Shown: one piece after another, positions 46,795 to 55,121 of the stretch
Layout of the letters: every line of letters begins with the position of its first letter
How positions within the stretch are numbered: position 1 is the first letter of the stretch
Assembly (NCBI RefSeq): GCF_000974785.1
Contig: NZ_BBWV01000001.1
Span: 2,108,001 to 2,172,000, forward strand
Direction: 5' to 3'
Length of the DNA stretch: 64,000 bases
Origin: Flavihumibacter petaseus NBRC 106054
GTDB lineage: Bacteria; Bacteroidota; Bacteroidia; Chitinophagales; Chitinophagaceae
Program-made: the position numbers and the translations under genes
The notes under the pieces: generated by a model
Told to the model about the DNA's origin: nothing
The model's database searches: none
What the model saw: the letters and a program-made list of their open reading frames with translations, nothing else

Positions 46795-47286
46795 TTAATC
46801 GGCTTTTACCAGTACCCGTTTCCAGGTCTTATTGTCACCAATGATAAGCGTGTCCCCCCTTATGATAAACGGGCGCGGCTGATCAGTATCAATATACCAG
46901 GGAAGGGAGCCGCCGGTTACATGGTGTGTTACAACGGATCGCTTCGTGTCGAGGGTATAGGTACCGAAATATCCCAATGCATTGCTGTCCGTCCATTGCC
47001 GCAGGTTGATGGTGTAGTGGCTGGCTGAATCCTGCGAAATCTTCAGCGGTGTTTCCGAACTGATGTTCAGGTTGACTATGCCAGTTTTGGTATAGGTGAA
47101 ATATCCTTTCGGGTGTTTGCCATAGGCGTAAGTCCAGGCGGAAGTGGCCGGATCGATATCGGCAAATTCAATCAGCCGCCAGGTGCCGACGAGTTGACTT
47201 TCGCGTGGCACTGATTTGCCTTGTCCCGATACTGTGGAGATCGTTACCAATAAGAAGATCAGAGTAAGGCGGGACCCGTAACTCAT
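46795..47286 (-). CDS. Exported lipocalin-like protein
   Basis: 163 residues with a signal peptide ending near VSGQ (residue 22). SQLVGTWRLIEFADIDPATS, then KGYFTYTKTGIVNLNI and GTYTLD, resemble the lipocalin-like domain of many bacterial proteins (LVGTWRL opening, beta-strand rich). Probably periplasmic with a hydrophobic ligand, unknown. Single gene, divergent from the nucleoside hydrolase gene at 47345. Confidence 0.8.
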   Translation of the reverse strand: MSYGSRLTLIFLLVTISTVSGQGKSVPRESQLVGTWRLIEFADIDPATSAWTYAYGKHPKGYFTYTKTGIVNLNISSETPLKISQDSASHYTINLRQWTDSNALGYFGTYTLDTKRSVVTHHVTGGSLPWYIDTDQPRPFIIRGDTLIIGDNKTWKRVLVKAD

Positions 47287-47344
47287 GGTATGTTCATTTG
47301 TCTTAAATTAAGTTATCAACCGGTTATAAAAAAAATCCATCAAC

Positions 47345-48358
47345 ATGCTCCGCCTGGCTGTACTAACGATCTTGTGCTGGCTCACCACGGCTTGCCGCGC
47401 CATAAGAACGCCCCAGGGGGAAGTTCCCCTGCCCGTCATCTTCGACACCGACGTGGGTAACGATATCGACGACGTACTTGCCCTGCAAATGCTGTTCAAT
47501 TATGAGCAACAGCAAAAGATCCGCTTGCTCGGCATCACCATCAGTAAAGCCTATCCGCGGGTAGTGGATTATATCGACGGCTATGCACGGCTGAATAAGA
47601 GAGGAAATATTCCGATTGGTTACGCCTACAATGGTCCCAATCCCGAACCGGGCCGTTATGTAAACGTTACCCTTGATACCCTGATCAACGGCCGGCACAT
47701 TTTACTGCCGCAGCGGTCCCTTGGCCAATCCATACCCGAAGGATTTAAACTGATGCGGAAACTGCTGGCCAGGCAAAGCGACGGTTCTGTGGTGCTGATA
47801 GCTGTTGGCCCCGAAACCAACCTGGGCCGCCTGCTGGAGTCGCCACCCGACGAATTCAGCAAACTGAACGGCGTCGACCTCGTCAGGAAAAAAGTAAAAC
47901 TGGTATCGTTGATGGGTGGCCGCTATACCCACGAATATGATTTTGCCGAGTGGAATATCCTGCAGGATCTCCCGGCTGCAAGAACCGTTTTCGAAAAATG
48001 CCCGGTACCGGTTATTTCCAGCGGTGTGGAGGTAGGGTATAAAATTTTATATCCTGCATCGAGTATTGAACACGACTTTCCGGGCAACGGCGCTCATCCC
48101 CTCGTGGTATCCTATAAGGTCTATGAGAAATTTCCCTATGATCGACCCTCGTGGGACCTTACAGCTGTATTACAGGCTATAGAGCCGGGCAATATGCTTT
48201 TCGCCCTGAGCCCTGCAGGCAATATCAGCGTTGATACCACCGGCAATACTAATTATTCCCCCGAAGCAGATGGGCGGCACCGGTACCTGACCATCTCCGC
48301 GAAACCGAATGCCATCGTTGACACGCTGGTTTACCGCACTACCGGCATAAGTCGGTAA
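47345..48358 (+). CDS. Nucleoside hydrolase (IUNH family), lipoprotein
   Basis: 337 residues. FDTDVGNDIDDVLALQML is the calcium-binding signature of inosine-uridine nucleoside hydrolases. The N-terminus WLTTACRA is a lipobox, so the enzyme is probably periplasmic or surface-anchored, unusual for this mostly cytoplasmic family but frequent in Bacteroidota. Other landmarks: VVLIAVGPETNLGRLLESPP and VPVISSGVEVGYKI, with YKVYEKFPYDRPSWDLTAVL near the C-terminus. It would release ribose and a base from nucleosides. The MliC-type lipoprotein gene follows after 28 bp. Confidence 0.9.
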   Translation: MLRLAVLTILCWLTTACRAIRTPQGEVPLPVIFDTDVGNDIDDVLALQMLFNYEQQQKIRLLGITISKAYPRVVDYIDGYARLNKRGNIPIGYAYNGPNPEPGRYVNVTLDTLINGRHILLPQRSLGQSIPEGFKLMRKLLARQSDGSVVLIAVGPETNLGRLLESPPDEFSKLNGVDLVRKKVKLVSLMGGRYTHEYDFAEWNILQDLPAARTVFEKCPVPVISSGVEVGYKILYPASSIEHDFPGNGAHPLVVSYKVYEKFPYDRPSWDLTAVLQAIEPGNMLFALSPAGNISVDTTGNTNYSPEADGRHRYLTISAKPNAIVDTLVYRTTGISR

Positions 48359-48386
48359 ATTTACAAGCAGTACAAACCTGAAGTGT

Positions 48387-49115
48387 ATGAAAAGAATACT
48401 CGTTGCGATAGGCGCTTTCACGGCCATACTTGCCATAGCTTGCCAAAACAATACCACGTCAAAGGAACCGGACCCTGTATTCAGCCCAAAAGATAACAAT
48501 ATCGTGAAGAGTACAGTGAAAGACAGCAGCGGCACTCCCCTGGATATGACCTTCGATAACGGGAAGAGCACGGTAATAATTGAACTCAGGGGAGAAAGCG
48601 CCGAGCTCTCCCAGGAAAGAGCTGCGTCGGGCATCTGGTATAAAAATGACCATTACGAGTTAAGGGGAAAGGGCGAAGACCTCACACTGACCAAAGATGG
48701 TCAGGTGATTTTTCGTTCCATAGCGACGCAGGATACAGACAGCAGTAAAAAAGCGCTGGCCTTCCACCTCGTAAGAAACTATTTCTTTAAAAACAACCAT
48801 CAATCATTGCCGGACCCGAAGATTGAGTCCGAAACAACTTTCCAGGAGTATTTCGGCCCGGCAGCTACCATGGGAAAAGAAGGTGCTCCCACAAAAATTG
48901 ATTTCAGCAATCAATATGTCATAGCAGTGGTATTGCCGGAGACAGACACTGCCATAAAAGTTTTTCCGGTGCGCCTTGAAAAAGGATCCGGCGACGAAAT
49001 AGTTTTGTCTTACCAGAAGGTAGTGGGGCAAAAGCAGTCATTCCGGACCGTGCCGCAATGCCTGATCGTAGTCAGTAAAAGGAATACAGGGAAAGTTGTA
49101 TTGAATGAACTGTGA
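48387..49115 (+). CDS. Lipoprotein with MliC-like lysozyme-inhibitor domain
   Basis: 242 residues with lipobox LAIAC. The first half (about 40-115: MTFDNGKSTVIIELRGESAE, then SGIWYKNDHYELRGKGEDLT) is the MliC fold of membrane-bound C-type lysozyme inhibitors. The second half (about 125-242: IDFSNQYVIAVVLPETDTAI, then RTVPQCLIVVSKR) resembles PrcB-type C-terminal domains, a weaker call. It may protect peptidoglycan from host or predator lysozymes. Same strand as the nucleoside hydrolase gene; no functional link known. Confidence 0.75.
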   Translation: MKRILVAIGAFTAILAIACQNNTTSKEPDPVFSPKDNNIVKSTVKDSSGTPLDMTFDNGKSTVIIELRGESAELSQERAASGIWYKNDHYELRGKGEDLTLTKDGQVIFRSIATQDTDSSKKALAFHLVRNYFFKNNHQSLPDPKIESETTFQEYFGPAATMGKEGAPTKIDFSNQYVIAVVLPETDTAIKVFPVRLEKGSGDEIVLSYQKVVGQKQSFRTVPQCLIVVSKRNTGKVVLNEL

Positions 49116-49116
49116 G

Positions 49117-49135
49117 CACTGCCATTGGTGCAGTG
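49117..49135. terminator. Short hairpin between convergent genes
   Basis: CACTGC and GCAGTG pair around a 7-nt loop, directly after the stop at 49115 and before the convergent gene end at 49143. The T-tract is poor, so it is at best a weak bidirectional terminator. Confidence 0.45.
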
Positions 49136-49142
49136 TTACTAG

Positions 49143-50207
49143 TCATTTTGAAAGGATAAACCTGGCGGTTTCGAATTTCTTATTTCCGTTATAGGCCCTG
49201 ACAGTAAATACACCATCGGCAAGGTTACCAATATTTTTTTTCCAGGTAGTCCCGGAAAAGTTATCTGAAAGTATCAATGAGCCGCTAGTGTTGAAAATCT
49301 GGATAGCATACTGATCATCCTTTTCAAACCTAATTGCCAGGTTGCCGGTTGTTGGGTTTGGGTACAACATTGAAATGACTTTACCTTTCTCGAAATTTAC
49401 TGCCTCAGCGGCAATTTCCTCAGAAAAGAGGTAAGGCATGACGACAATCGGGTAGAAGTTCATCTTGATGTTGTCAGCAGTAGCTTTTTCGATTACATCT
49501 GCGAGGGTAAAATCACTCAGTGGCTTTTCCAGGGGTGGAGCATCGCCGATTAACAGAATCATCCGTTTGCTGGAAGACCGCCAAAAACCGGTCTCACAAC
49601 TCTTAAAGAAACCGTCATAAACAGATTCCGGATAGTCATCCCCACTCGTAACAGATATGTCGTGGATAAATCTGTATACCGCCTGATAATCGTTCCCGAA
49701 GTTCTTAAAGGAGAACCAATTCGGACCGTCGGTATTTTTATCACCATATAATGCCACAGCAAGCTGAATGTGATGGTAGTGATTGATGGCGTCAATTACC
49801 TGCTTTAGTCCCTGCTTCACATTTTCAATGTCATCGATCATGCTCCCGGTTTTATCAATAAGGAACAGGATATCGGCATTGTTTTCTGCGTGGGAATTAA
49901 TTATGTCAACAATTTCATTGGTGACCATTTTTGAATTAACCAGCAATTTCACTTCACCATCTGTGGCTTTTGCCAGTTCAAAAAATTTGTTCACGGTTGC
50001 AGAGTCAAATGTGCCTGGGTTGTAAAGTGGCGGAAGATTAAAGCCGATTTCTGAAAGGGAATCCAGCTCAATCATTAGCGAATCATTATTCAGTTTGATC
50101 AGGTCCTTCACCTCTCGGGTAGAGAGTGGCCTGTCGTTGTGGAGGTTACAGGACAACACCGTCAGCAATAGTAAAATTGCGCTGAGCGGCAGGAACTTGA
50201 GGGGCAT
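49143..50207 (-). CDS. von Willebrand A domain lipoprotein with type IX sorting tail
   Basis: 354 residues from the ATG at 50207 (MPLKFLPLSAILLLLTVLSC); 50231 is the alternative. LTVLSC is a lipobox. A vWA domain (about 105-270) has NADILFLIDKTGSMIDDIEN, in which D-x-T-G-S corresponds to the MIDAS DxSxS, here with Thr and Gly. The C-terminus is a type A sorting domain of type IX secretion: ISMLYPNPTTGNLAIRF, then TSGSLILSDNF and GVFTVRAYNGNKKFETARFI. The two targeting signals are hard to reconcile. Function probably surface adhesion or protein binding. Confidence 0.8.
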   Translation of the reverse strand: MPLKFLPLSAILLLLTVLSCNLHNDRPLSTREVKDLIKLNNDSLMIELDSLSEIGFNLPPLYNPGTFDSATVNKFFELAKATDGEVKLLVNSKMVTNEIVDIINSHAENNADILFLIDKTGSMIDDIENVKQGLKQVIDAINHYHHIQLAVALYGDKNTDGPNWFSFKNFGNDYQAVYRFIHDISVTSGDDYPESVYDGFFKSCETGFWRSSSKRMILLIGDAPPLEKPLSDFTLADVIEKATADNIKMNFYPIVVMPYLFSEEIAAEAVNFEKGKVISMLYPNPTTGNLAIRFEKDDQYAIQIFNTSGSLILSDNFSGTTWKKNIGNLADGVFTVRAYNGNKKFETARFILSK

Positions 50208-50290
50208 GGTGGAAAAGGTTTCGATATTCAATATATCGATTCTTCGGAATAATCTGGCGCGTTGTGTAAAAAATCACTGTAACGCGTATT

Positions 50291-50758
50291 TCAATCAAAT
50301 ACGCTCAGGCGAATTGAGTTGGTTTTCCGCTCAAGTTTCACGTAAACAATACCGTGATACCAGGCAGACACAGGGGATTCTGTAGCACCCGGCTGCCAAC
50401 TGCAGGATGTCCGGATCAGCGCGTTTTTTATTTCTGAAGTCAACACACTCCATTTTGAACTGACGGAAATGTCGCTCATCTCAGCATTCCTGGAAATGAC
50501 AAACTTTACCTTGACGGAATCCTCCATGGAAGGGTAATCAGGAAGGGAGGCGTATATTTTTTCAAGATCCATGCTTCCGGAAAGAATCATGCTTAACTCC
50601 CTGTTTCCGTGTTTGTATTTGGGAAGGGAAGATGCTTCCGTCAGCGTCGCGGCGCTGTTACCGATGGTTTCGCGATAGCAGGGATTTTTATGTTTCGATT
50701 GCCCGGCCGCGGCCAGGACAAGTGACAGGAACAGAAGGCCCAGAACAGATTTTTTCAT
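50291..50758 (-). CDS. Exported protein, TonB C-terminal-like
   Basis: 155 residues from the ATG at 50758 (MKKSVLGLLFLSLVLAAAGQ), a signal peptide. The frame is open to 50929 but the extra part overlaps the next divergent gene. The segment SVKVKFVISRNAEMSDISVS followed by IKNALIRTSCSWQPG resembles the TonB C-terminal core (V.V.F.I...G....V), as seen in stand-alone Bacteroidota energy-transducing-like proteins. No TonB-box-binding evidence. It lies 83 bp upstream of the vWA gene on the same strand. Confidence 0.6.
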   Translation of the reverse strand: MKKSVLGLLFLSLVLAAAGQSKHKNPCYRETIGNSAATLTEASSLPKYKHGNRELSMILSGSMDLEKIYASLPDYPSMEDSVKVKFVISRNAEMSDISVSSKWSVLTSEIKNALIRTSCSWQPGATESPVSAWYHGIVYVKLERKTNSIRLSVFD

Positions 50759-50819
50759 GACCATGACGGGAGGATGATGGATTGAATATACGCAAATAGA
50801 CAATAGGTAGGATTTCAGT

Positions 50820-51812
50820 ATGTTTGAGTTCGGGCGAATAATGAGCCTGTTTGAACCACCTATGGGATTTATTAAGAAACTTCTTAGCAGAGCGGCTAAG
50901 GACAACACTGCAATTGTCCAATCATCCATGCGGGCGCGCTACCTGGAAATGACCAATCCCGAATTTGAACAATTCCTGTCTGGAAATCTGAAAGGATTGA
51001 CTCCCGATGCCCTCGGGGTAATTAAGGAAGAGATTATAAGACGAAATCTTGATCCCGGTGTTTTTGACAGCGTGTTGGCACAACAGCAGGCAGAGGAACC
51101 TCCATTCAGGGTATATGACGAAGAGGCTTGTCCGGTTGACGAAGACGTGAGGATCTGGATAGAGCGTTACTTCCAGGTGCTGCTGGAAATCTTCGGCAAA
51201 GAGAATACTCTGGGGAGAAAGGTTTTGGTTCCCAGGAGGTCGGACTTTCCGATCAGGTATGACGGGTCAGAAAGAGCGGCCCATGAAACGCTCAGCATCG
51301 TGGCTACTCAGATGGAAGTACCGGTTGAGCAGATAACGCTTGATTTTTTTGAGGATCACCTGGGTGCGATTACAGAAGGTAGTCCGGGGGGATTGTATTG
51401 GGGGAAAGGAGAGGAGGGTAAATTTGAGATCTCATTGGTTAGAAGAAAACTCGATGATCCCGAAGGAATGGTGGCGATGCTTGCCCATGAAATCGCCCAC
51501 ATCAAGTTGCTGGGTGAAAACAGGATCGAAGAAAATGATGAGCTGCTCACAGATTTGGCAACAATTTTTTTTGGCCTGGGTGTATTCAGTGCAAACGCAG
51601 CATTTAAAGCATACTACGACTACAAATACTATGGGTGGTCGCAGGCAGGATACCTGACACAGATGGAGTGGGGCTATGCCCTTGCCCTGTTTGCCTATAT
51701 AAGAGGAGAATCACAGCCGTTTTGGGCAAATCATTTATGTGATAATGTTAAGGCGGACTTTATCCAGGGGCAAAACTTTATCGCAAACAATGAGGAGATA
51801 ATATTGGTATAA
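50820..51812 (+). CDS. HEIAH zinc metalloprotease-like protein
   Basis: 330 residues from 50820; ATGs at 50841 and 50862 are also possible (the latter gives MGFIKKLLSRAAKDN). The N-terminal helix region includes FEQFLSGNLKGLTPDALGVI. The zinc signature is VAMLAHEIAHIKLLGENRIE (HExxH), and the downstream Glu in NDELLTDLAT is the probable third ligand, as in gluzincins. No signal peptide. A cytoplasmic protease of unassigned family, single gene between divergent neighbours. Confidence 0.65.
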   Translation: MFEFGRIMSLFEPPMGFIKKLLSRAAKDNTAIVQSSMRARYLEMTNPEFEQFLSGNLKGLTPDALGVIKEEIIRRNLDPGVFDSVLAQQQAEEPPFRVYDEEACPVDEDVRIWIERYFQVLLEIFGKENTLGRKVLVPRRSDFPIRYDGSERAAHETLSIVATQMEVPVEQITLDFFEDHLGAITEGSPGGLYWGKGEEGKFEISLVRRKLDDPEGMVAMLAHEIAHIKLLGENRIEENDELLTDLATIFFGLGVFSANAAFKAYYDYKYYGWSQAGYLTQMEWGYALALFAYIRGESQPFWANHLCDNVKADFIQGQNFIANNEEIILV

Positions 51813-51898
51813 TCAGCCAGAATATCTGCGGTAAATAAGGATAAGGTATTGGTAAATGTGTAGAAAGACCTGCAGGCTGCCAACTGTACCTTCATTGG

Positions 51899-54244
51899 AT
51901 GAAAATGAAACGCTTGTCACTGCTTTTGCTTGGCAGTATTACCATGCTGTCCGCGGCGGCACAAACGACCTATCGGGTTACTGATGCGAAATCATTGCAG
52001 CAGGCGATCAGCAAAGCCATTGGCAGAACCGGTGAGAAGGTTGTCATTCAACTCCAGGCTGGCCGCTATGAACTGGACAGCACACTTATCATTCCATACA
52101 GCCTGGCGGCTTCCCTCACCATCACCGGCAGCGGACAGGCGGCTTCCATCATCGCCGGTGACAAACAGGTCAAACTGACCTGGAACCCTGCCGGCAACGG
52201 CATGTTCACTGCGCCTTACGATGCAAAGGGCAAAAACCCCGACCGCCTTTTTCTTGATGGCAAACCTTTGACCATGGCGCGCTACCCCGACCTGGATACC
52301 ACTGAAAGGCACTATAATGGCGCTGCTGCAGATGCCATCAGCGACGAAAGAGTCGCCACCTGGAAAAATCCCAATGGAGCCTATATACATGCACTGCACG
52401 AAGGAGAGTGGGGTGGCTTTCATTATGTCGTCACAGGAAGAGATGCTTCCGGCAAACTGGTATACGAAGGTGGCTGGCAAAACAACCGGCCTGCACCGAT
52501 GCACAACCGGTACCGGATGGTCGAAAATGTTTATGAAGAACTCAACACACCGGGTGAATGGTTTTATGATGCAGAGAAGAAGCTGATCTTCCTGATCCCA
52601 CCCAAGGGAACTAACCTGAACAAAGCTGTTTTTTCTGTCAGCCGCATAACAGACCTCATCCGGATCGGGGGGAATGCCGCAATGCCGGTCAGGAATATCG
52701 TACTGCAACAGCTTGCCTTCAGCAACAACAACCGCAGCTTCATGCTCACCAGGGAGCCCCTCCTGCGCAGCGACTGGACCATCTACCGCGGCGGCGCCAT
52801 CCTGCTGGAACAAACAGAGAACATAACGATCCGGGATTGCAGTTTTTCCGGCCTTGGCGGCAATGCTGTCTTTCTCAGCGGGTACAACAAACAAGACACT
52901 ATCAGCGGCAACCTGATCGAACAGATCGGCGCCAGCGGCATCCTGTTTGTCGGCCGCCCGGAAGCCGTGCGGTCACCCGCCTTCCGGTACGGAGAATCCG
53001 TTCCCTGGAACGTAATGGATCTGACCCCCGGCCCCAAATCCAATGCCTATCCACAGGAATGCGTGGCCTCGGACAACCTGATCCGTTATATCGGCCAGGT
53101 GGAAAAACAGGTGGCAGGCATTACGATCGACATGGCAGCCTTTATCACTGCCGATCACAACACGATCTATCACACCCCCCGCGCCGGCATCAATATAGGG
53201 GACGGCTGCTGGGGTGGTCACCTGGTCAGTTTCAATGATGTTTTCGAAACGGTGCTGGAAACAGGAGACCATGGTGCCTACAATTCCTGGGGAAGGGATC
53301 GCTTCTGGAGCCCGGACAGAAAAATTACTGACAGCATCGTGCCCGCGCAAAAGGGCATCGAATACCTCGATGTTCAATATCCCATCACGCTGAAGAATAA
53401 CCGCTTTCAATGTGACCATGGCTGGGACATTGACCTCGATGACGGCAGCAGCAACTATGTAATTGTTGACAATATTTGCCTCAACGGGGGACTGAAACTG
53501 CGGGAGGGCTATCATCGCACCGTTTCCAACAATATCATCATCAACAACAGCTTTCATCCGCATGTCTGGCAAAAGAACAGTGGCGACCGTTTTACCCATA
53601 ACCTGGTTACTACGCCCTATGCACCCATCCAGATGAAAGACTGGGGCGATGTAGTAGATTCGAATTTCTTCGTGCAGGCTGATGGTCTTCGGCAGGCAAG
53701 GGCATTGGACCTGGATGAGCATAGCACTACCGGCGATCCGCTTTTTGTGGATGCGGCGTCAGGCAATTACACCCTGCAGCAATTGTCGCCGGTATTCGCC
53801 ATCGGTTTTCACCAGGTGGATCTGAACATTGGCGTACAGTCCCCCAGGCTCAAAAAACTCGCCGCCGCACCAGTGATCCGGCCTTTAGCCCTGCAACAAA
53901 AAGAGCAGAGCGCGCAGCAAACTGAGGAAAGTCATCAGAAGCCGGAAAGCAAAAAGATCCAATGGCTGGGCGCTACACTGAAAACCGTGGAAACGATGGC
54001 CGAACGCTCCGCTGCAGGATTACACGAAACCCGTGGCGTATTGGTGCTGGTTTGTCCGCCGGGCTCGGTTGCTGCGAACCAGGGCCTGCAGGTGGGCGAT
54101 GTGATCCTGGAAATAGCGAATCTCGCCATCAATGATACTGCGATGATGCGGGAGGCCCTGGAAAAAGGAAAGTCCGCCAATCGTTTACCCTTTACCATCC
54201 AGCGTAACCAGTCCACCCGTAAAATCGACATCGCTATCCGGTAG
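51899..54244 (+). CDS. Secreted parallel beta-helix protein with C-terminal PDZ domain
   Basis: 781 residues with a signal peptide (MKMKRLSLLLLGSITMLSAAAQ). The first 640 residues form a right-handed beta-helix of the kind used by polysaccharide hydrolases and lyases (LFLDGKPLTMARYPDLD; TIRDCSFSGLGGNAVFLSGY; NIIINNSFHPHVWQKNSG). After a charged linker rich in Gln/Glu/Lys (about 675-695), the C-terminus is a PDZ domain (LVLVCPPGSVAANQGLQVGD, then VILEIANLAI). It resembles uncharacterised PDZ beta-helix proteins in Bacteroidota. Substrate unknown; GH141-like enzymes share the overall helix type. Confidence 0.8.
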   Translation: MKMKRLSLLLLGSITMLSAAAQTTYRVTDAKSLQQAISKAIGRTGEKVVIQLQAGRYELDSTLIIPYSLAASLTITGSGQAASIIAGDKQVKLTWNPAGNGMFTAPYDAKGKNPDRLFLDGKPLTMARYPDLDTTERHYNGAAADAISDERVATWKNPNGAYIHALHEGEWGGFHYVVTGRDASGKLVYEGGWQNNRPAPMHNRYRMVENVYEELNTPGEWFYDAEKKLIFLIPPKGTNLNKAVFSVSRITDLIRIGGNAAMPVRNIVLQQLAFSNNNRSFMLTREPLLRSDWTIYRGGAILLEQTENITIRDCSFSGLGGNAVFLSGYNKQDTISGNLIEQIGASGILFVGRPEAVRSPAFRYGESVPWNVMDLTPGPKSNAYPQECVASDNLIRYIGQVEKQVAGITIDMAAFITADHNTIYHTPRAGINIGDGCWGGHLVSFNDVFETVLETGDHGAYNSWGRDRFWSPDRKITDSIVPAQKGIEYLDVQYPITLKNNRFQCDHGWDIDLDDGSSNYVIVDNICLNGGLKLREGYHRTVSNNIIINNSFHPHVWQKNSGDRFTHNLVTTPYAPIQMKDWGDVVDSNFFVQADGLRQARALDLDEHSTTGDPLFVDAASGNYTLQQLSPVFAIGFHQVDLNIGVQSPRLKKLAAAPVIRPLALQQKEQSAQQTEESHQKPESKKIQWLGATLKTVETMAERSAAGLHETRGVLVLVCPPGSVAANQGLQVGDVILEIANLAINDTAMMREALEKGKSANRLPFTIQRNQSTRKIDIAIR

Positions 54245-54281
54245 TTTGTCTAATTTCAGGTTCCGGTAAAACTTATCAGAC

Positions 54282-55007
54282 ATGACACTACAGGAAAATT
54301 ATGGCACCCTCTCACAAACTGTCAATGGTCTCGCGGCCGCAGGATATACGACGGATTTCAACATCCGCGAAGACTGCCTGGTATGCCAGCACACCAACAC
54401 CGTGTTGTCTCCACAGGAATTCAATATCGATAAAGTGTATCGTTTTGAAGGTGCCAGTGATCCCGATGATCAGGCCGTTGTGTACGCCATCTCCTCTCCG
54501 AAATTCGGCATGAAAGGTGTGCTGGTAAATGGCTACGGCATTTTTGCTGATGAGGCATCTTCAAAGCTGGTTGATAAACTGAAAACGCACACACCGGCCA
54601 GGGGCAGCGTTCCGGTAACCATCGATGCTACACCGCAACGACCGGAAGGCAAAAGGATCATAGACGGACCACTGGTAGAGATCAACCTTCCCGGGCTGAT
54701 CTCGGAAATAAAGGCGGAGTCCACCTGGAAAGAAAGCGCACACAATGCCATCACAGTGTTCAAATCCAGTAGTATGCGCATTGTGCTGATGGGCCTTCAC
54801 CGGAAGGCTGAACTGAAGCCTCACCAGGCTAATGGCGTGATCAGTGTGCAGGTGTTGGAAGGAAGCATTCAATTCACTACAGGTGATCAGGCAGTAATCG
54901 TAAAAGCAGGACAGCTCATCGCGCTGGAAGAAAACCTTACCCATAGTGTCGTGGCACTGGAAGAGTCCTTCTTTCTGCTGACGCTGGCGTTAACGGTGAC
55001 CACCTGA
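54282..55007 (+). CDS. Two-domain protein: small PRPP-synthetase-annotated domain plus cupin
   Basis: 241 residues. Residues 1-105 match a small Bacteroidota domain often labelled phosphoribosylpyrophosphate synthetase without evidence (TTDFNIREDCLVCQHTNTVL; YRFEGASDPDDQAVVYAISS). Residues 130-241 form a cupin barrel (MRIVLMGLHRKAELKPHQAN; GSIQFTTGDQAVIVKAGQLI). The histidine-rich metal motif of typical cupins is weak: only the HQAN region and the final SVVALEE remain. No signal peptide. It lies 37 bp after the beta-helix gene, possibly in the same unit. Confidence 0.78.
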   Translation: MTLQENYGTLSQTVNGLAAAGYTTDFNIREDCLVCQHTNTVLSPQEFNIDKVYRFEGASDPDDQAVVYAISSPKFGMKGVLVNGYGIFADEASSKLVDKLKTHTPARGSVPVTIDATPQRPEGKRIIDGPLVEINLPGLISEIKAESTWKESAHNAITVFKSSSMRIVLMGLHRKAELKPHQANGVISVQVLEGSIQFTTGDQAVIVKAGQLIALEENLTHSVVALEESFFLLTLALTVTT

Positions 55008-55121
55008 CCGGAGGGACCGGCTACCCTTCCGGAGCAGCAATGGATAAAATCAAGGAACCTGTTCGGGCAAGTGCAAATCAGCGCCGGACTTAACTTTGAG
55101 TTACAAAATCGCTTGCCGAAG

